A DNA stretch of 64,000 nt from the NCBI GenBank assembly GCA_020635085.1, contig JACKAL010000006.1:60920-124919 (forward strand). The letters run 5' to 3'. Below the pieces are notes generated by a model, which saw only the letters and a program-made list of their open reading frames with translations, searched no databases and was not told where the DNA came from. The stretch is from Pseudobdellovibrionaceae bacterium. Lineage in GTDB: Bacteria; Bdellovibrionota; Bdellovibrionia; Bdellovibrionales; JAGQZY01. This document shows, piece by piece, positions 1-7,406 of this stretch (its first letter is position 1; the number at the start of each line of letters is the position of its first letter). A program made the translations under genes and the position numbers.

Positions 1-41
1 AGCTCTTTAAAGGTCTAATGACCATTCCTGCGGCTCCTTAG
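1..41 (+). CDS. infC: Probable C-terminal end of translation initiation factor IF-3 (partial)
   Basis: The third frame from the left edge is open from base 3 to a TAG at 39-41 and reads LFKGLMTIPAAP. This resembles the usual IF-3 ending, in which a Gly-x-x-Met-x-x stretch is followed by a terminal Ala-Pro. The next two genes are rpmI and rplT, and infC-rpmI-rplT is the standard bacterial order. Only about a dozen residues are visible, so the assignment relies mainly on context. Confidence 0.4.
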   Translation, partial: LFKGLMTIPAAP

Positions 42-285
42 GACTCTAAATTACAACATTACGCCACGCATCAACATGAGAGAAGAAGCCCTAAGCAAAT
101 AGGGAAATGCTCTGGAGCAAGAAAAATGGGGGTATGGTACTAATGTGGGTCTAAAAAACCCACAGATGGACCGACTTAACCACTTGTCATTGCCGGACTT
201 TTTCGCTACAAATCAAAGCCACATAAATTGTCTTGTAGAGGTTTTAAGCAAGATTGAAGTCTTCGCCTTTACGGAAGGGAACAAA
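42..285 (+). promoter_or_regulatory. Long infC-rpmI leader region with a perfect small hairpin
   Basis: About 240 bases separate the probable infC stop from the rpmI start. No convincing gene is visible. A perfect 6-bp stem GTGGGT/ACCCAC (145-150 with 158-163) has a 7-base A-rich loop and no T-tract, so it does not look like a terminator. In several bacteria the leader of rpmI-rplT binds L20 and represses translation. A similar role here is inference only. An open frame runs from GTG 145 into rpmI but its first 47 codons do not look like L35. Confidence 0.3.
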
Positions 286-477
286 ATGAAAGCAAAAACG
301 CACTCAGGTGCTAAGAAGCGCCTACGTGTTTTGAGTCGCGACAAAATTAAACGTCGCCAAACTAAAACACGCCATCTACTTAAAAATAAATCGTCAAAAG
401 CAAAACGTCACCTTGGTGATGTGGTTTATGTTGATCCAGCCAATCTGCCTAATACGCGCAGATGTTTTAATATTTAA
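286..477 (+). CDS. rpmI: 50S ribosomal protein bL35
   Basis: This is a structural protein of the large ribosomal subunit. The 63-residue product begins MKAKTHSGAKKR and is very rich in Lys and Arg, as expected for bL35, whose usual length is about 65. The ATG at 286 was chosen because it gives the canonical N-terminus and is preceded by a GGAAGGGA ribosome-binding site at 273-280. A longer reading starting at GTG 145 adds 47 residues that do not resemble L35. It is followed by rplT after 11 bases, so the two are co-transcribed. Confidence 0.95.
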   Translation: MKAKTHSGAKKRLRVLSRDKIKRRQTKTRHLLKNKSSKAKRHLGDVVYVDPANLPNTRRCFNI

Positions 478-488
478 GGAGGCTTGCG

Positions 489-836
489 ATGAGAGTAAAA
501 GGTGGTGTCGTTAGTCGTCGACGCAGAAATAAAGTTTTAAAAAGAGCTAGTGGTTATTATTCTTCAGGCAGTCGTTTATTCATTTACGCTAAAGAGAGAA
601 ACGATCGTGCCTTAGCGTTCGCTTACCGCGATCGTAAACAAAGAAAGCGTCATTTCCGTAAACTTTGGATTATGCGTATTTCTGCTGCTGCAAAACTAAA
701 TGGTGTGAGCTATTCCAAATTTATGGGTGCTTTAATTAAAAGTGAAATTGGTTTAGATCGCAAAGTGTTGGCAGATATGGCTGTTTTTGATCCAAAAGGG
801 TTTTCTGATTTAGTTCAAAAAGTTATGCCTAAATAG
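489..836 (+). CDS. rplT: 50S ribosomal protein bL20
   Basis: This is a large-subunit assembly protein that binds 23S rRNA directly. The 115 residues start MRVKGGVVSRRRRNK, with a long basic N-terminal helix and the globular C-terminal half containing WIMRISAAAKLNG and YSKFMGAL, typical of bL20 (about 115-120 aa). An AGGAGG sequence lies just upstream of the ATG. It follows rpmI by 11 bases, and the isoprenoid genes begin 11 bases downstream, so the ribosomal and mevalonate genes may share a transcript. Confidence 0.96.
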   Translation: MRVKGGVVSRRRRNKVLKRASGYYSSGSRLFIYAKERNDRALAFAYRDRKQRKRHFRKLWIMRISAAAKLNGVSYSKFMGALIKSEIGLDRKVLADMAVFDPKGFSDLVQKVMPK

Positions 837-847
837 GGGAGGCCCTT

Positions 848-1873
848 ATGCTCGACTTTGAGAAAAGAAAAAGAGATCACATTGATATCTCTTTATCCGC
901 TCAAAGTCAGTCGGGCGTTCCTGCTGGCTTCGAACGGGTAGAGATGATTCATGAGGCTCTACCCGACCTTAATTTTTCCGATATCAACATTCAAACTTCA
1001 ACCTTAGGGCTTCCGGTCTCGTCTCCTTTTTTTGTTTCATCGATGACGTTGGGGCATATGGGTTCAGAAGCATTAAATTCCATTATTGCATCGGTCTGTG
1101 AGGAGCGAAATATTCTCATGGCGGTTGGTTCTCAGCGCCGACAACTGACAGACCCGACGGCGGCTCAAGAGTGCCGCCGGTTGCGTAAAGAATTTCCCCG
1201 TTTAAAACTGCTCGGCAACATTGGCCTTTCGCAATTGATTCAGTCCTCTACAGAGGAGATCACAGAGCTTATTCATTCTTTGGCAGCACAAGGGTTGATC
1301 ATACACACCAACCCACTACAAGAATGCATTCAGCCCGAGGGAACGCCGCAGTTTCGCGGCGGTAAAGACGCCCTTGAACGCATTTGTCAGTCTTTGGATG
1401 TGCCCGTTATTCTTAAAGAGACGGGCTGTGGTTTTTCGCTCAAAACTTTGGAGTCGTTACGCCACAGTGGCTTAAGCGCGGTGGATATCAGTGGTCGCGG
1501 TGGAACGCATTGGGGCCGTGTCGAAACTGAGCGCGCCGGGAAAGATTCCGTACAGGCGTTAGCCGGTCAAACATTTAGGGACTGGGGGATTTCCACGGTG
1601 GAGTCGACCCATCAAGCGGCACAGCTCTACCTTCCTTTTGAGGTGTGGTCTTCAGGCGGTGTGCGCTCAGGTCTTGATGGAGCGAAGCTTATCGCCATGG
1701 GCGCCCATATGGTGGGAATTGCACGCCCTGTTTTACAAGAGGCTCTGCGTGGAAAAGAATTTTTACAAAAGTTTTTTGATGTGCTCGACTATGAACTAAA
1801 AGTAGCGATGTTTTGTTCAGGAGTGGATGCCATTTCGCGATTGCGTACAGAGAGGGTATGGAAGTGGATTTAG
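848..1873 (+). CDS. fni: Type 2 isopentenyl-diphosphate delta-isomerase (FMN-dependent)
   Basis: Interconverts isopentenyl diphosphate and dimethylallyl diphosphate using reduced FMN and NAD(P)H, the last step of the mevalonate route. The 341-aa TIM-barrel protein shows the family motifs in order: RKRDHI near the N-terminus, SSMTLGH, VGSQR, NPLQECIQPEGTPQFRGG (the type 2 substrate loop), KETGCGFS, DISGRGGTHW (FMN phosphate) and SSGGVRSGLDGAKLIAMGA. Length is normal. GGGGAGGCCCTT precedes the ATG. Its 3' end overlaps the HMG-CoA reductase start by 16 bases, indicating translational coupling in the mevalonate operon. Confidence 0.93.
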   Translation: MLDFEKRKRDHIDISLSAQSQSGVPAGFERVEMIHEALPDLNFSDINIQTSTLGLPVSSPFFVSSMTLGHMGSEALNSIIASVCEERNILMAVGSQRRQLTDPTAAQECRRLRKEFPRLKLLGNIGLSQLIQSSTEEITELIHSLAAQGLIIHTNPLQECIQPEGTPQFRGGKDALERICQSLDVPVILKETGCGFSLKTLESLRHSGLSAVDISGRGGTHWGRVETERAGKDSVQALAGQTFRDWGISTVESTHQAAQLYLPFEVWSSGGVRSGLDGAKLIAMGAHMVGIARPVLQEALRGKEFLQKFFDVLDYELKVAMFCSGVDAISRLRTERVWKWI

Positions 1874-3174
1874 AAAATTTCTTCAAAGGTTTTTCAAAAT
1901 TAAAATTATCTCAACGTTATCAACGTTTACTAGACGCTAAAGCTATGGATTCCGAGGATGTGGGATTTTTTAAAAGTGGTGGCATTGATTCGATTGAGCT
2001 TGCTGATCATTTTATCGAAAATTCAATTGGATATTTCCAACTGCCTATTGGTGTTGCTACCAATTTCCGTATCGATGGCGTCGACTATGTGATTCCTATG
2101 GCCGTAGAGGAGACGTCAATTATCGCAGCGGCCAGTAAGACGGCGCGCTGGATTCGCGAAGCAGGCGAGCTAACCACGGAAGTGATCGGGAACACTATTA
2201 TTGGTCAAATTCAGATAGCTCAAGTCCAAGATTTTGCAAATCTTAAAAAATGTGTCGAGCAAAATGAACAAAAATGGATTGAGGAACTCAACCGCGAAGT
2301 GGCCGCCGGCATGGTTCGCCGCGGTGGTGGCGTGAAGAGTCTTTTCTTGCGTTCGATCGAGAGACCAGATGGCAAATTGATGGCTGTTTTGCATGTACAG
2401 CTAGATCCCTGTGATGCTATGGGTGCGAATGTTATTAATCAAGTGTGTGAGTATTTAGCTCATCCTCTCGAAGAAGTGAGCGGCGAAACGGTCACCATGA
2501 AGATTTTATCGAATCTGGTCGACACACGACTAACTAAGGCAAAAATCGTATTAAAAGATGTAGATGCCAAAATGGGTGAGGCGATCGAAGAGGCATCGTT
2601 ATTTGCTGAGCTTGATCCCTATCGTGCGGCTACAAATAATAAAGGAGTACTCAACGGTATTGACCCTATCTTAATTGCAACCGGTAATGATTGGCGCGCT
2701 GTAGAGGCAGGCATCCATGCTTTTGCTTGTCGTGAAGGGCGTTATCAATCGATCACGCGATGGCGCTATCGCGAGGGTGTTTTAACTGGCGAGTTTTTAG
2801 CACCTCTTATCGTAGGAACTGTAGGTGGTGTGACCTCACTGCATCCCGCCGCTAAAATGGCGATGAAGATGATGCGTATTGAGTCGGCGTCGCACTTGTC
2901 GCGCATCTGTGCGGCTGTGGGGTTGACGCAAAACTTGGGTGCCCTACGTGCTTTAACCACGGTGGGAATTATCGAGGGCCACATGAAGCTTCATATAAAA
3001 AATTTAGCAATGGGTGCCGGTGCGAATGATATCGAAAGTCCTATTTTACAAAAATTGTTGGAGCAGGTACTTGCCGCAAAAAAACGTATTTCTTTATCGG
3101 ATGCCACCATGGCTCTTAAAAAAATGCGTGCCGTAAAAGAAAACGTGCAACACCAGGCAACGAGTGAAATTTAA
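1858..3174 (+). CDS. mvaA: Hydroxymethylglutaryl-CoA reductase, class II type
   Basis: Converts HMG-CoA to mevalonate with NAD(P)H. From the ATG at 1858 the protein has 438 aa, the size of the soluble class II enzyme, with no membrane domain. Catalytic residues known from the Pseudomonas mevalonii enzyme are in place: Glu85 in MAVEETS, Asp186 in DAMGANVIN, Lys262 in TNNKGV, Asp278 in TGNDWRAVEAG and His378 in EGHMKLH. ENSIGYFQLPIGVATNF forms the N-terminal CoA/HMG region. A 15-codon longer start at 1813 lies within fni and adds nothing conserved. The gene ends 11 bases inside the next kinase. No HMG-CoA synthase gene is in the window. Confidence 0.93.
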   Translation: MEVDLENFFKGFSKLKLSQRYQRLLDAKAMDSEDVGFFKSGGIDSIELADHFIENSIGYFQLPIGVATNFRIDGVDYVIPMAVEETSIIAAASKTARWIREAGELTTEVIGNTIIGQIQIAQVQDFANLKKCVEQNEQKWIEELNREVAAGMVRRGGGVKSLFLRSIERPDGKLMAVLHVQLDPCDAMGANVINQVCEYLAHPLEEVSGETVTMKILSNLVDTRLTKAKIVLKDVDAKMGEAIEEASLFAELDPYRAATNNKGVLNGIDPILIATGNDWRAVEAGIHAFACREGRYQSITRWRYREGVLTGEFLAPLIVGTVGGVTSLHPAAKMAMKMMRIESASHLSRICAAVGLTQNLGALRALTTVGIIEGHMKLHIKNLAMGAGANDIESPILQKLLEQVLAAKKRISLSDATMALKKMRAVKENVQHQATSEI

Positions 3175-4039
3175 TATTCCCAGTAAAACATTTATAGTGG
3201 GAGAGTATGTGGCTCTAGATGGTGGCCCGGCCATTGTTTATAGCCATGAGCCTTCGTTTACTTTTGAACTTGTAGAAGGCAGTGGTGAGCATCCTTTTCA
3301 TCCGCAGAGTCCTGCGGGCCGTTTTATAAAAAACAATCAAGATTTTTTTGCGAAACATAATATTTTTTTCTCGGACCCTTATCAGGGGCGGGGTGGTTTT
3401 GGTGCATCGACGGCGCAGTTTATAGGTTGCTATTTATCTCTCAACTCTATGAGTATCCCAATGATGCCAGAAGAGATTTTTAAAGCTGTGGATGTCTATT
3501 GCAGTTTGTTCTCTGCAGAAGAAGTGGTTCCTAGTGGCTATGATGTGGCAGCCCAGATGGGGAGTGGTTTTGCTGTCATCAATAAGCAAGAGCGAAACAT
3601 TGATTTTGTATCTTGGCCTTTTGCAAACGTGGATCTCACATTATACAAAACAAACGACAAACAAAATACCCACGAGCATCTTAAAGCGGTGAGTGTAGGT
3701 GATAAGGCCTCTTTGCGCGTTGCTGCACAACTGGTAGTAAAAACATTTGTGCAAAAAGATTTACCATCCTTTTTACAGGGGTTGCAGTTATTCTCATTAG
3801 CTTTGCAAAAAAATAATCTGATTTACTCGGCTACAGAAAACGAGCTTAAAAAAATCACAGCACAACCAAATGTTTTGTATGCAAAAGGGTGTGGTGCTTT
3901 GGGGGCCGATGTGATTGCTGTTCTGACACAAAAAGGATTTCTACTTCCTAAAAAAGAAACGGAAAACTTACTTAAAGTCATCTCTACCCATGAAAGCCCT
4001 CTAGCCCCGCCCTTTTACCTTACCGGGGGTGGCCTTTGA
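3164..4039 (+). CDS. GHMP kinase, probable phosphomevalonate kinase
   Basis: Likely phosphorylates mevalonate 5-phosphate to the diphosphate. The 291-aa protein has the GHMP N-terminal motif PSKTFIVGEYVALDGGPAIV, the ATP-binding glycine/serine loop GRGGFGASTAQF, and PSGYDVAAQMGSG, which resembles the GFDVAA signature of ERG8-type phosphomevalonate kinases. A C-terminal glycine-rich YLTGGGL replaces the usual motif 3 and is the last thing before the stop, so the C-terminus is short. The other two GHMP members of the operon are assigned to decarboxylase and mevalonate kinase, leaving this step by elimination. It overlaps its neighbours at both ends. Confidence 0.78.
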   Translation: MKFNIPSKTFIVGEYVALDGGPAIVYSHEPSFTFELVEGSGEHPFHPQSPAGRFIKNNQDFFAKHNIFFSDPYQGRGGFGASTAQFIGCYLSLNSMSIPMMPEEIFKAVDVYCSLFSAEEVVPSGYDVAAQMGSGFAVINKQERNIDFVSWPFANVDLTLYKTNDKQNTHEHLKAVSVGDKASLRVAAQLVVKTFVQKDLPSFLQGLQLFSLALQKNNLIYSATENELKKITAQPNVLYAKGCGALGADVIAVLTQKGFLLPKKETENLLKVISTHESPLAPPFYLTGGGL

Positions 4040-4992
4040 TGTGGCAAGCCAGTGCCCCTTCGAATATTGCGCTTATCAAATATATGGGAAAGCGCACTGA
4101 CGGAAAAAACCTGGGAACCAACCCGTCGTTGTCGCTGACATTGAACCACTTGCGATCTTTTGTAACCATTGAACCACGAGATGGAACCCATGACGAATGG
4201 GAGCCTCTCGATGGAAAGATGGAGCTTTCGACCCGCGGTCGCGAAAAATTTTTAGCCCATTTTCAGTTTTTGAAGCAGCAAATGGGCGTGCAGGATCAAT
4301 TTTTTCTGCTTAAGTCGAAAAATGATTTTCCATCCGATTGTGGGATCGCCAGTTCCGCTTCCAGTTTTGCGGCGCTGACCAAGTGTGCCTGCCTGGCTCT
4401 TGGTGATATCACAAAGCAAGAGGTTCCCTACAATCAACAGGCACAGTGGAGTCGCTTGGGTTCGGGATCATCCTGTCGTTCTTTCTATGAGGACTTTGTT
4501 TATTGGGATGGTGCCGAAGATATTCATGTACTGGAATCACCGCACAGAGATTTTCTGCATCAGGTATTTATTGTGAGCTCGGATGTTAAAGCGGTGAGTT
4601 CATCAGAAGCTCACCAGCGTGTATCGACGAGTCTTCTTATGGGAGATCGATCATCGCGGGTTAAGAAGCGCCTGGATGAACTACAAAAACTTCTCAATGC
4701 GACGGCTCTACCGTGGCGGGAAATCTATGAGCTCACGTGGGCTGAATTTTTTGATATGCACAGTCTTTTTGAAACCTCGCAACCGCCCTTTGGTTACATG
4801 TTGCCGCAATCCGTGGAGTTATTGATGGGAGCACGTCAACTGTGGCAAAGACAAGATGATGGCCCTGTGGTGACGATGGATGCAGGACCTAATGTTCATT
4901 TATTGTGGCGATCCGAGCAAAGAGCCATGGCTCAAAAGTTTCAACAGACCTTTTCTTCGATTCGCAGTTTTACCAATATGGAGCCGTTATGA
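4039..4992 (+). CDS. mvaD: Diphosphomevalonate decarboxylase
   Basis: ATP-dependent decarboxylation of mevalonate diphosphate to isopentenyl diphosphate. The 317-aa protein carries the family signatures: SAPSNIALIKYMGKR at the N-terminus, TNPSLSLTL, the phosphate-binding DFPSDCGIASSASSFAAL, SRLGSGSSCRSFYEDFVYW and, near the C-terminus, DAGPNVHLL with the catalytic Asp. The start is taken as ATG 4039 in a TGATG overlap with the preceding stop; a TTG at 4036 is one codon earlier. It ends in an ATGA overlap with mevalonate kinase, so all five mevalonate genes are translationally coupled. Confidence 0.92.
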   Translation: MWQASAPSNIALIKYMGKRTDGKNLGTNPSLSLTLNHLRSFVTIEPRDGTHDEWEPLDGKMELSTRGREKFLAHFQFLKQQMGVQDQFFLLKSKNDFPSDCGIASSASSFAALTKCACLALGDITKQEVPYNQQAQWSRLGSGSSCRSFYEDFVYWDGAEDIHVLESPHRDFLHQVFIVSSDVKAVSSSEAHQRVSTSLLMGDRSSRVKKRLDELQKLLNATALPWREIYELTWAEFFDMHSLFETSQPPFGYMLPQSVELLMGARQLWQRQDDGPVVTMDAGPNVHLLWRSEQRAMAQKFQQTFSSIRSFTNMEPL

Positions 4993-5879
4993 TAATTTCC
5001 ACAGTTTATGGTAAATGGATTTTGGCCGGCGAACATGCCGTTTTACGAGGTTCTTCTGCTCTGGTTTTTCCCGTTCAGTCCTGTTCTCTTTCGGTAAACT
5101 ATAAAGAAGGTAGCGACCCCTTACATGTGACATGCACGGGAGAGCAAAGTGAGCAAATGGAAATGGTTTTCTTGGGTCTTCTCGATAAAGCCCTAGGAGA
5201 TCTTGGGAAGTCCCGTTTTGATTTTAAAGGGCTTGTCGAAATTACCAATACGATCCCTCTTGTGGGAGGTATGGGTGCTAGCGCTGCCTTGTGTGTATCG
5301 CTCTCGCGGCTTTTAAATAGATGGGGCTTGATTTCCTCGGATCAGTTGTTTCGCTTTTCAAAAAATCTTGAAGATTTATTTCACGGAGAAAGTAGCGGTG
5401 TAGATATTGCCATTGCGCTTGAAGGCAAGCCGATCGAATATCGAGCACCTGGAGAATTTTTACCCTTCATTCCCAATTGGAAACCGCACTTTTATCTTTC
5501 CCACTGTGGACGTCGTGGTGTAACCGCAGACTGTATTCGCAAGGTTAAAAAAATTGCCGAGAAAGATCAAGTTTTTGCGGAAAGTGTGGATCACGACATG
5601 GCCACCAGTGTAGAACTCGCCAAGGCGGCTCTTTTGGGCGACGCAGGAAAACTACAAGAGCTCCAACATGCTTTGCTATTAGCAAATTCCTGCTTCGAGC
5701 GTTGGGGGCTTATTAACACCGATGTACAAGAGCACATGCAGACCTTAAAACGCCATGGCGCGATTGCCACAAAACCTACCGGAAGTGGGGATGGCGGGTT
5801 TATTTTGAGCTTGTGGGAACGCCCTCCCGTGACATCAATGCCATTTTCTTTGCTAACGTGCTTTGGGGAATCTTTCTAA
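4989..5879 (+). CDS. mvk: Mevalonate kinase (GHMP family)
   Basis: Phosphorylates mevalonate to mevalonate 5-phosphate. The ATG at 4989 sits in an ATGA overlap with the mvaD stop and gives a 296-aa protein starting directly with the GHMP fold: YGKWILAGEHAVLRGSSALV, then PLVGGMGASAALCVSLSRLL (ATP loop), HGESSGVDIAIAL (contains the catalytic Asp) and the C-terminal KPTGSGDGGFILSL. These are the signatures that separate mevalonate kinase from the other GHMP members. It is the last gene of the operon; a terminator hairpin begins about 40 bases downstream. Confidence 0.88.
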   Translation: MIISTVYGKWILAGEHAVLRGSSALVFPVQSCSLSVNYKEGSDPLHVTCTGEQSEQMEMVFLGLLDKALGDLGKSRFDFKGLVEITNTIPLVGGMGASAALCVSLSRLLNRWGLISSDQLFRFSKNLEDLFHGESSGVDIAIALEGKPIEYRAPGEFLPFIPNWKPHFYLSHCGRRGVTADCIRKVKKIAEKDQVFAESVDHDMATSVELAKAALLGDAGKLQELQHALLLANSCFERWGLINTDVQEHMQTLKRHGAIATKPTGSGDGGFILSLWERPPVTSMPFSLLTCFGESF

Positions 5880-5917
5880 AATTTGTTGCTATGTTGTGGA
5901 AATGTCCATCCAGGACG

Positions 5918-5937
5918 AAAAGGGCTGCTGCCCTTTT
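5918..5937 (+). terminator. Rho-independent terminator candidate after the mevalonate operon
   Basis: A perfect 8-bp stem AAAAGGGC/GCCCTTTT with a 4-base loop ends in four T residues. It lies 39 bases after the mvk stop and is the natural end of the rpmI-to-mvk transcript. Confidence 0.6.
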
Positions 5938-5947
5938 AATCCCGTTT

Positions 5948-5970
5948 CGCTCGATCATCGTGATCGAGCG
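5948..5970. other. Perfect 10-bp inverted repeat (hairpin 2 of 3)
   Basis: CGCTCGATCA and TGATCGAGCG pair perfectly around a 3-base loop, 10 bases after the terminator hairpin. The following ATCATTATTTTCTCTC is T-rich but not a clean T-run. It may be a second terminator or a structured RNA. Confidence 0.5.
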
Positions 5971-6014
5971 ATCATTATTTTCTCTCAAAAAAATCAAATG
6001 TCTTTGATTAAAGT

Positions 6015-6039
6015 CCTCCTGGTCACGATGACCAGGAGG
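6015..6039. other. Perfect 10-bp inverted repeat (hairpin 3 of 3)
   Basis: CCTCCTGGTC and GACCAGGAGG pair perfectly around the loop ACGAT. No T-tract follows. Its 3' arm carries CAGGAGG, an anti-SD-complementary sequence, and another AGGAGGT follows at 6049-6055 without a start codon at the proper distance. Confidence 0.5.
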
Positions 6040-6304
6040 CACCAATACAGGAGGTTCACAACTATCTCCTACTCAGATCTGGCTGACTATCCCAATACAA
6101 ACTCATGTTGTGTAAACCCAACAATTATGTATTTTGATAAGTGAGATAGTTGTCCACAGTCCACAAAAAGAATAAAGAGGGGCTTTGAGGAATAGGGTCT
6201 ATCAATAGTATGTAAACTTTTCCTTCTTTCTGTAAATGGTTAGAGCATTATTGGAGATTGCAGTATCTTCCAGCCTTATATTTTATTTCCCAGGAGAAGA
6301 ACCT

Positions 6305-7369
6305 ATGCGTCTTTTAAGTCTTATATATTTTTTATTTTCTCTATCAACAGCTCAAGCCGGCGTCGTCTACGATCAGATGCAAAACGATCTTGTACAATTG
6401 CAGGAAGAAATTCAAAGTAGCATTACTCAAGCAAACGAATACGAAGACAAAATAGTTGAGAAATACCAATCCGGTAATGCGGGAGATGATTTGTTGGGGT
6501 ACACAATCGTGAAATCGTCTTCAAGGGTGTTGGCATTTCGACTGCAAGGTGTATTGAGACTATTAAACAAATCGGACGATTTTAAAAAGAAACAAGGTGA
6601 TAAAATCCATGATCTTTACTCTGATATGAAGACTATTGAAGACGTTATTGGCAAAATGGATGAGGTATTGACCACTCTAAAGAGAGCGATTGAAAAAGGG
6701 GCGCCAGAATCTAAACTTGCTAAATTGCGTGCACAAGTGGACGCTCAATCCAAAAGAGTGGTGGAAGATATTGATTCGGTTCATTTTTTTAAACAGGGCG
6801 GGGCTGAACGTGCTTTAGAAAAAATTGATTTTTTAGAAGAGTTACATGGAAAGAGTGAGATTCACCTCGTAAACGGTGCGATTGATGGAGAGATAGAGTA
6901 TTTTCAGTCCAAAATTACAGAAGAGTTAATTCCTGGATTTAAAGCAGAAGAATTTTCCCATGAATCCATGGAAAATTATTTTCACGAATTTCGTCGTGAG
7001 ATTCGCTGGATTGCAATTTATTTTAATAGTCTTCCGTCTATTTATTCTTTAACTCCATATAAAACAGATGGATATACTGTTGAAGAGCAAGCGCTTCTCG
7101 AAGAGTATAAAGATAGCAAATACGCACAAATTAATTCAGAAAATTCACCTGTAATTATTGAGCGCGTTTTATTTTATAAGTTGACTGCTTATATTGAGAA
7201 GGCAGGAGATGCTAAGGATGCGGCAGAAGAACATTTTAAGCTTGAAGAAGCAGGGATTCCAAATGATCTCGATGAAACGCAGTTTAAAAAAGATATGATT
7301 CAGATTATGAAACAATTTTTAGATGACAATATTTTTGAAAAATTCCAAGATATTGTTAATCAGTACTAG
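6305..7369 (+). CDS. Exported helical protein of unknown family (tandem paralogue A)
   Basis: No function recognised. The ATG at 6305 follows AGGAGAA at the right distance and gives a 354-aa protein with a signal peptide (MRLLSLIYFLFSLSTAQAG, cleavage near AQA). An upstream start at 6236 would place 23 residues ahead of the signal. The mature protein is highly charged and probably all-helical. Two segments are shared with the next gene: RVLAFRLQGVLRLLNKSDDF near residue 55 and a C-terminal motif HEFRREIRWIAIYFNSL (His at residue 227). The HxFRRxxRW pattern faintly recalls CHAD domains, but this is too weak to assign. Confidence 0.75.
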   Translation: MRLLSLIYFLFSLSTAQAGVVYDQMQNDLVQLQEEIQSSITQANEYEDKIVEKYQSGNAGDDLLGYTIVKSSSRVLAFRLQGVLRLLNKSDDFKKKQGDKIHDLYSDMKTIEDVIGKMDEVLTTLKRAIEKGAPESKLAKLRAQVDAQSKRVVEDIDSVHFFKQGGAERALEKIDFLEELHGKSEIHLVNGAIDGEIEYFQSKITEELIPGFKAEEFSHESMENYFHEFRREIRWIAIYFNSLPSIYSLTPYKTDGYTVEEQALLEEYKDSKYAQINSENSPVIIERVLFYKLTAYIEKAGDAKDAAEEHFKLEEAGIPNDLDETQFKKDMIQIMKQFLDDNIFEKFQDIVNQY

Positions 7370-7406
7370 GCGTAGTTTAAATTTGATATAGCGCTAGTTT
7401 ATCTAA

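Larger units (their letters stand above)
5880..6304. other. Non-coding gap between the mevalonate operon and the next gene
   Basis: About 425 bases without a convincing gene. The first 160 bases hold the three hairpins listed separately. The remainder (6040-6304) is AT-rich and must contain the promoter for the 354-aa exported protein. Open frames that cross the gap are not supported by any recognisable sequence or ribosome-binding site. Confidence 0.5.

Noticed and set aside
5813..6144. Open frames on both strands spanning the end of mvk and the hairpin cluster
   Set aside because: They consist largely of hairpin sequence and the antisense of mvk; no start signal and no similarity.
6149..6165. 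TTGTCCACA and GTCCACAA resembling DnaA boxes
   Set aside because: Two imperfect sites only, with no cluster, AT-rich unwinding element or dnaA/dnaN gene nearby; no support for an origin.
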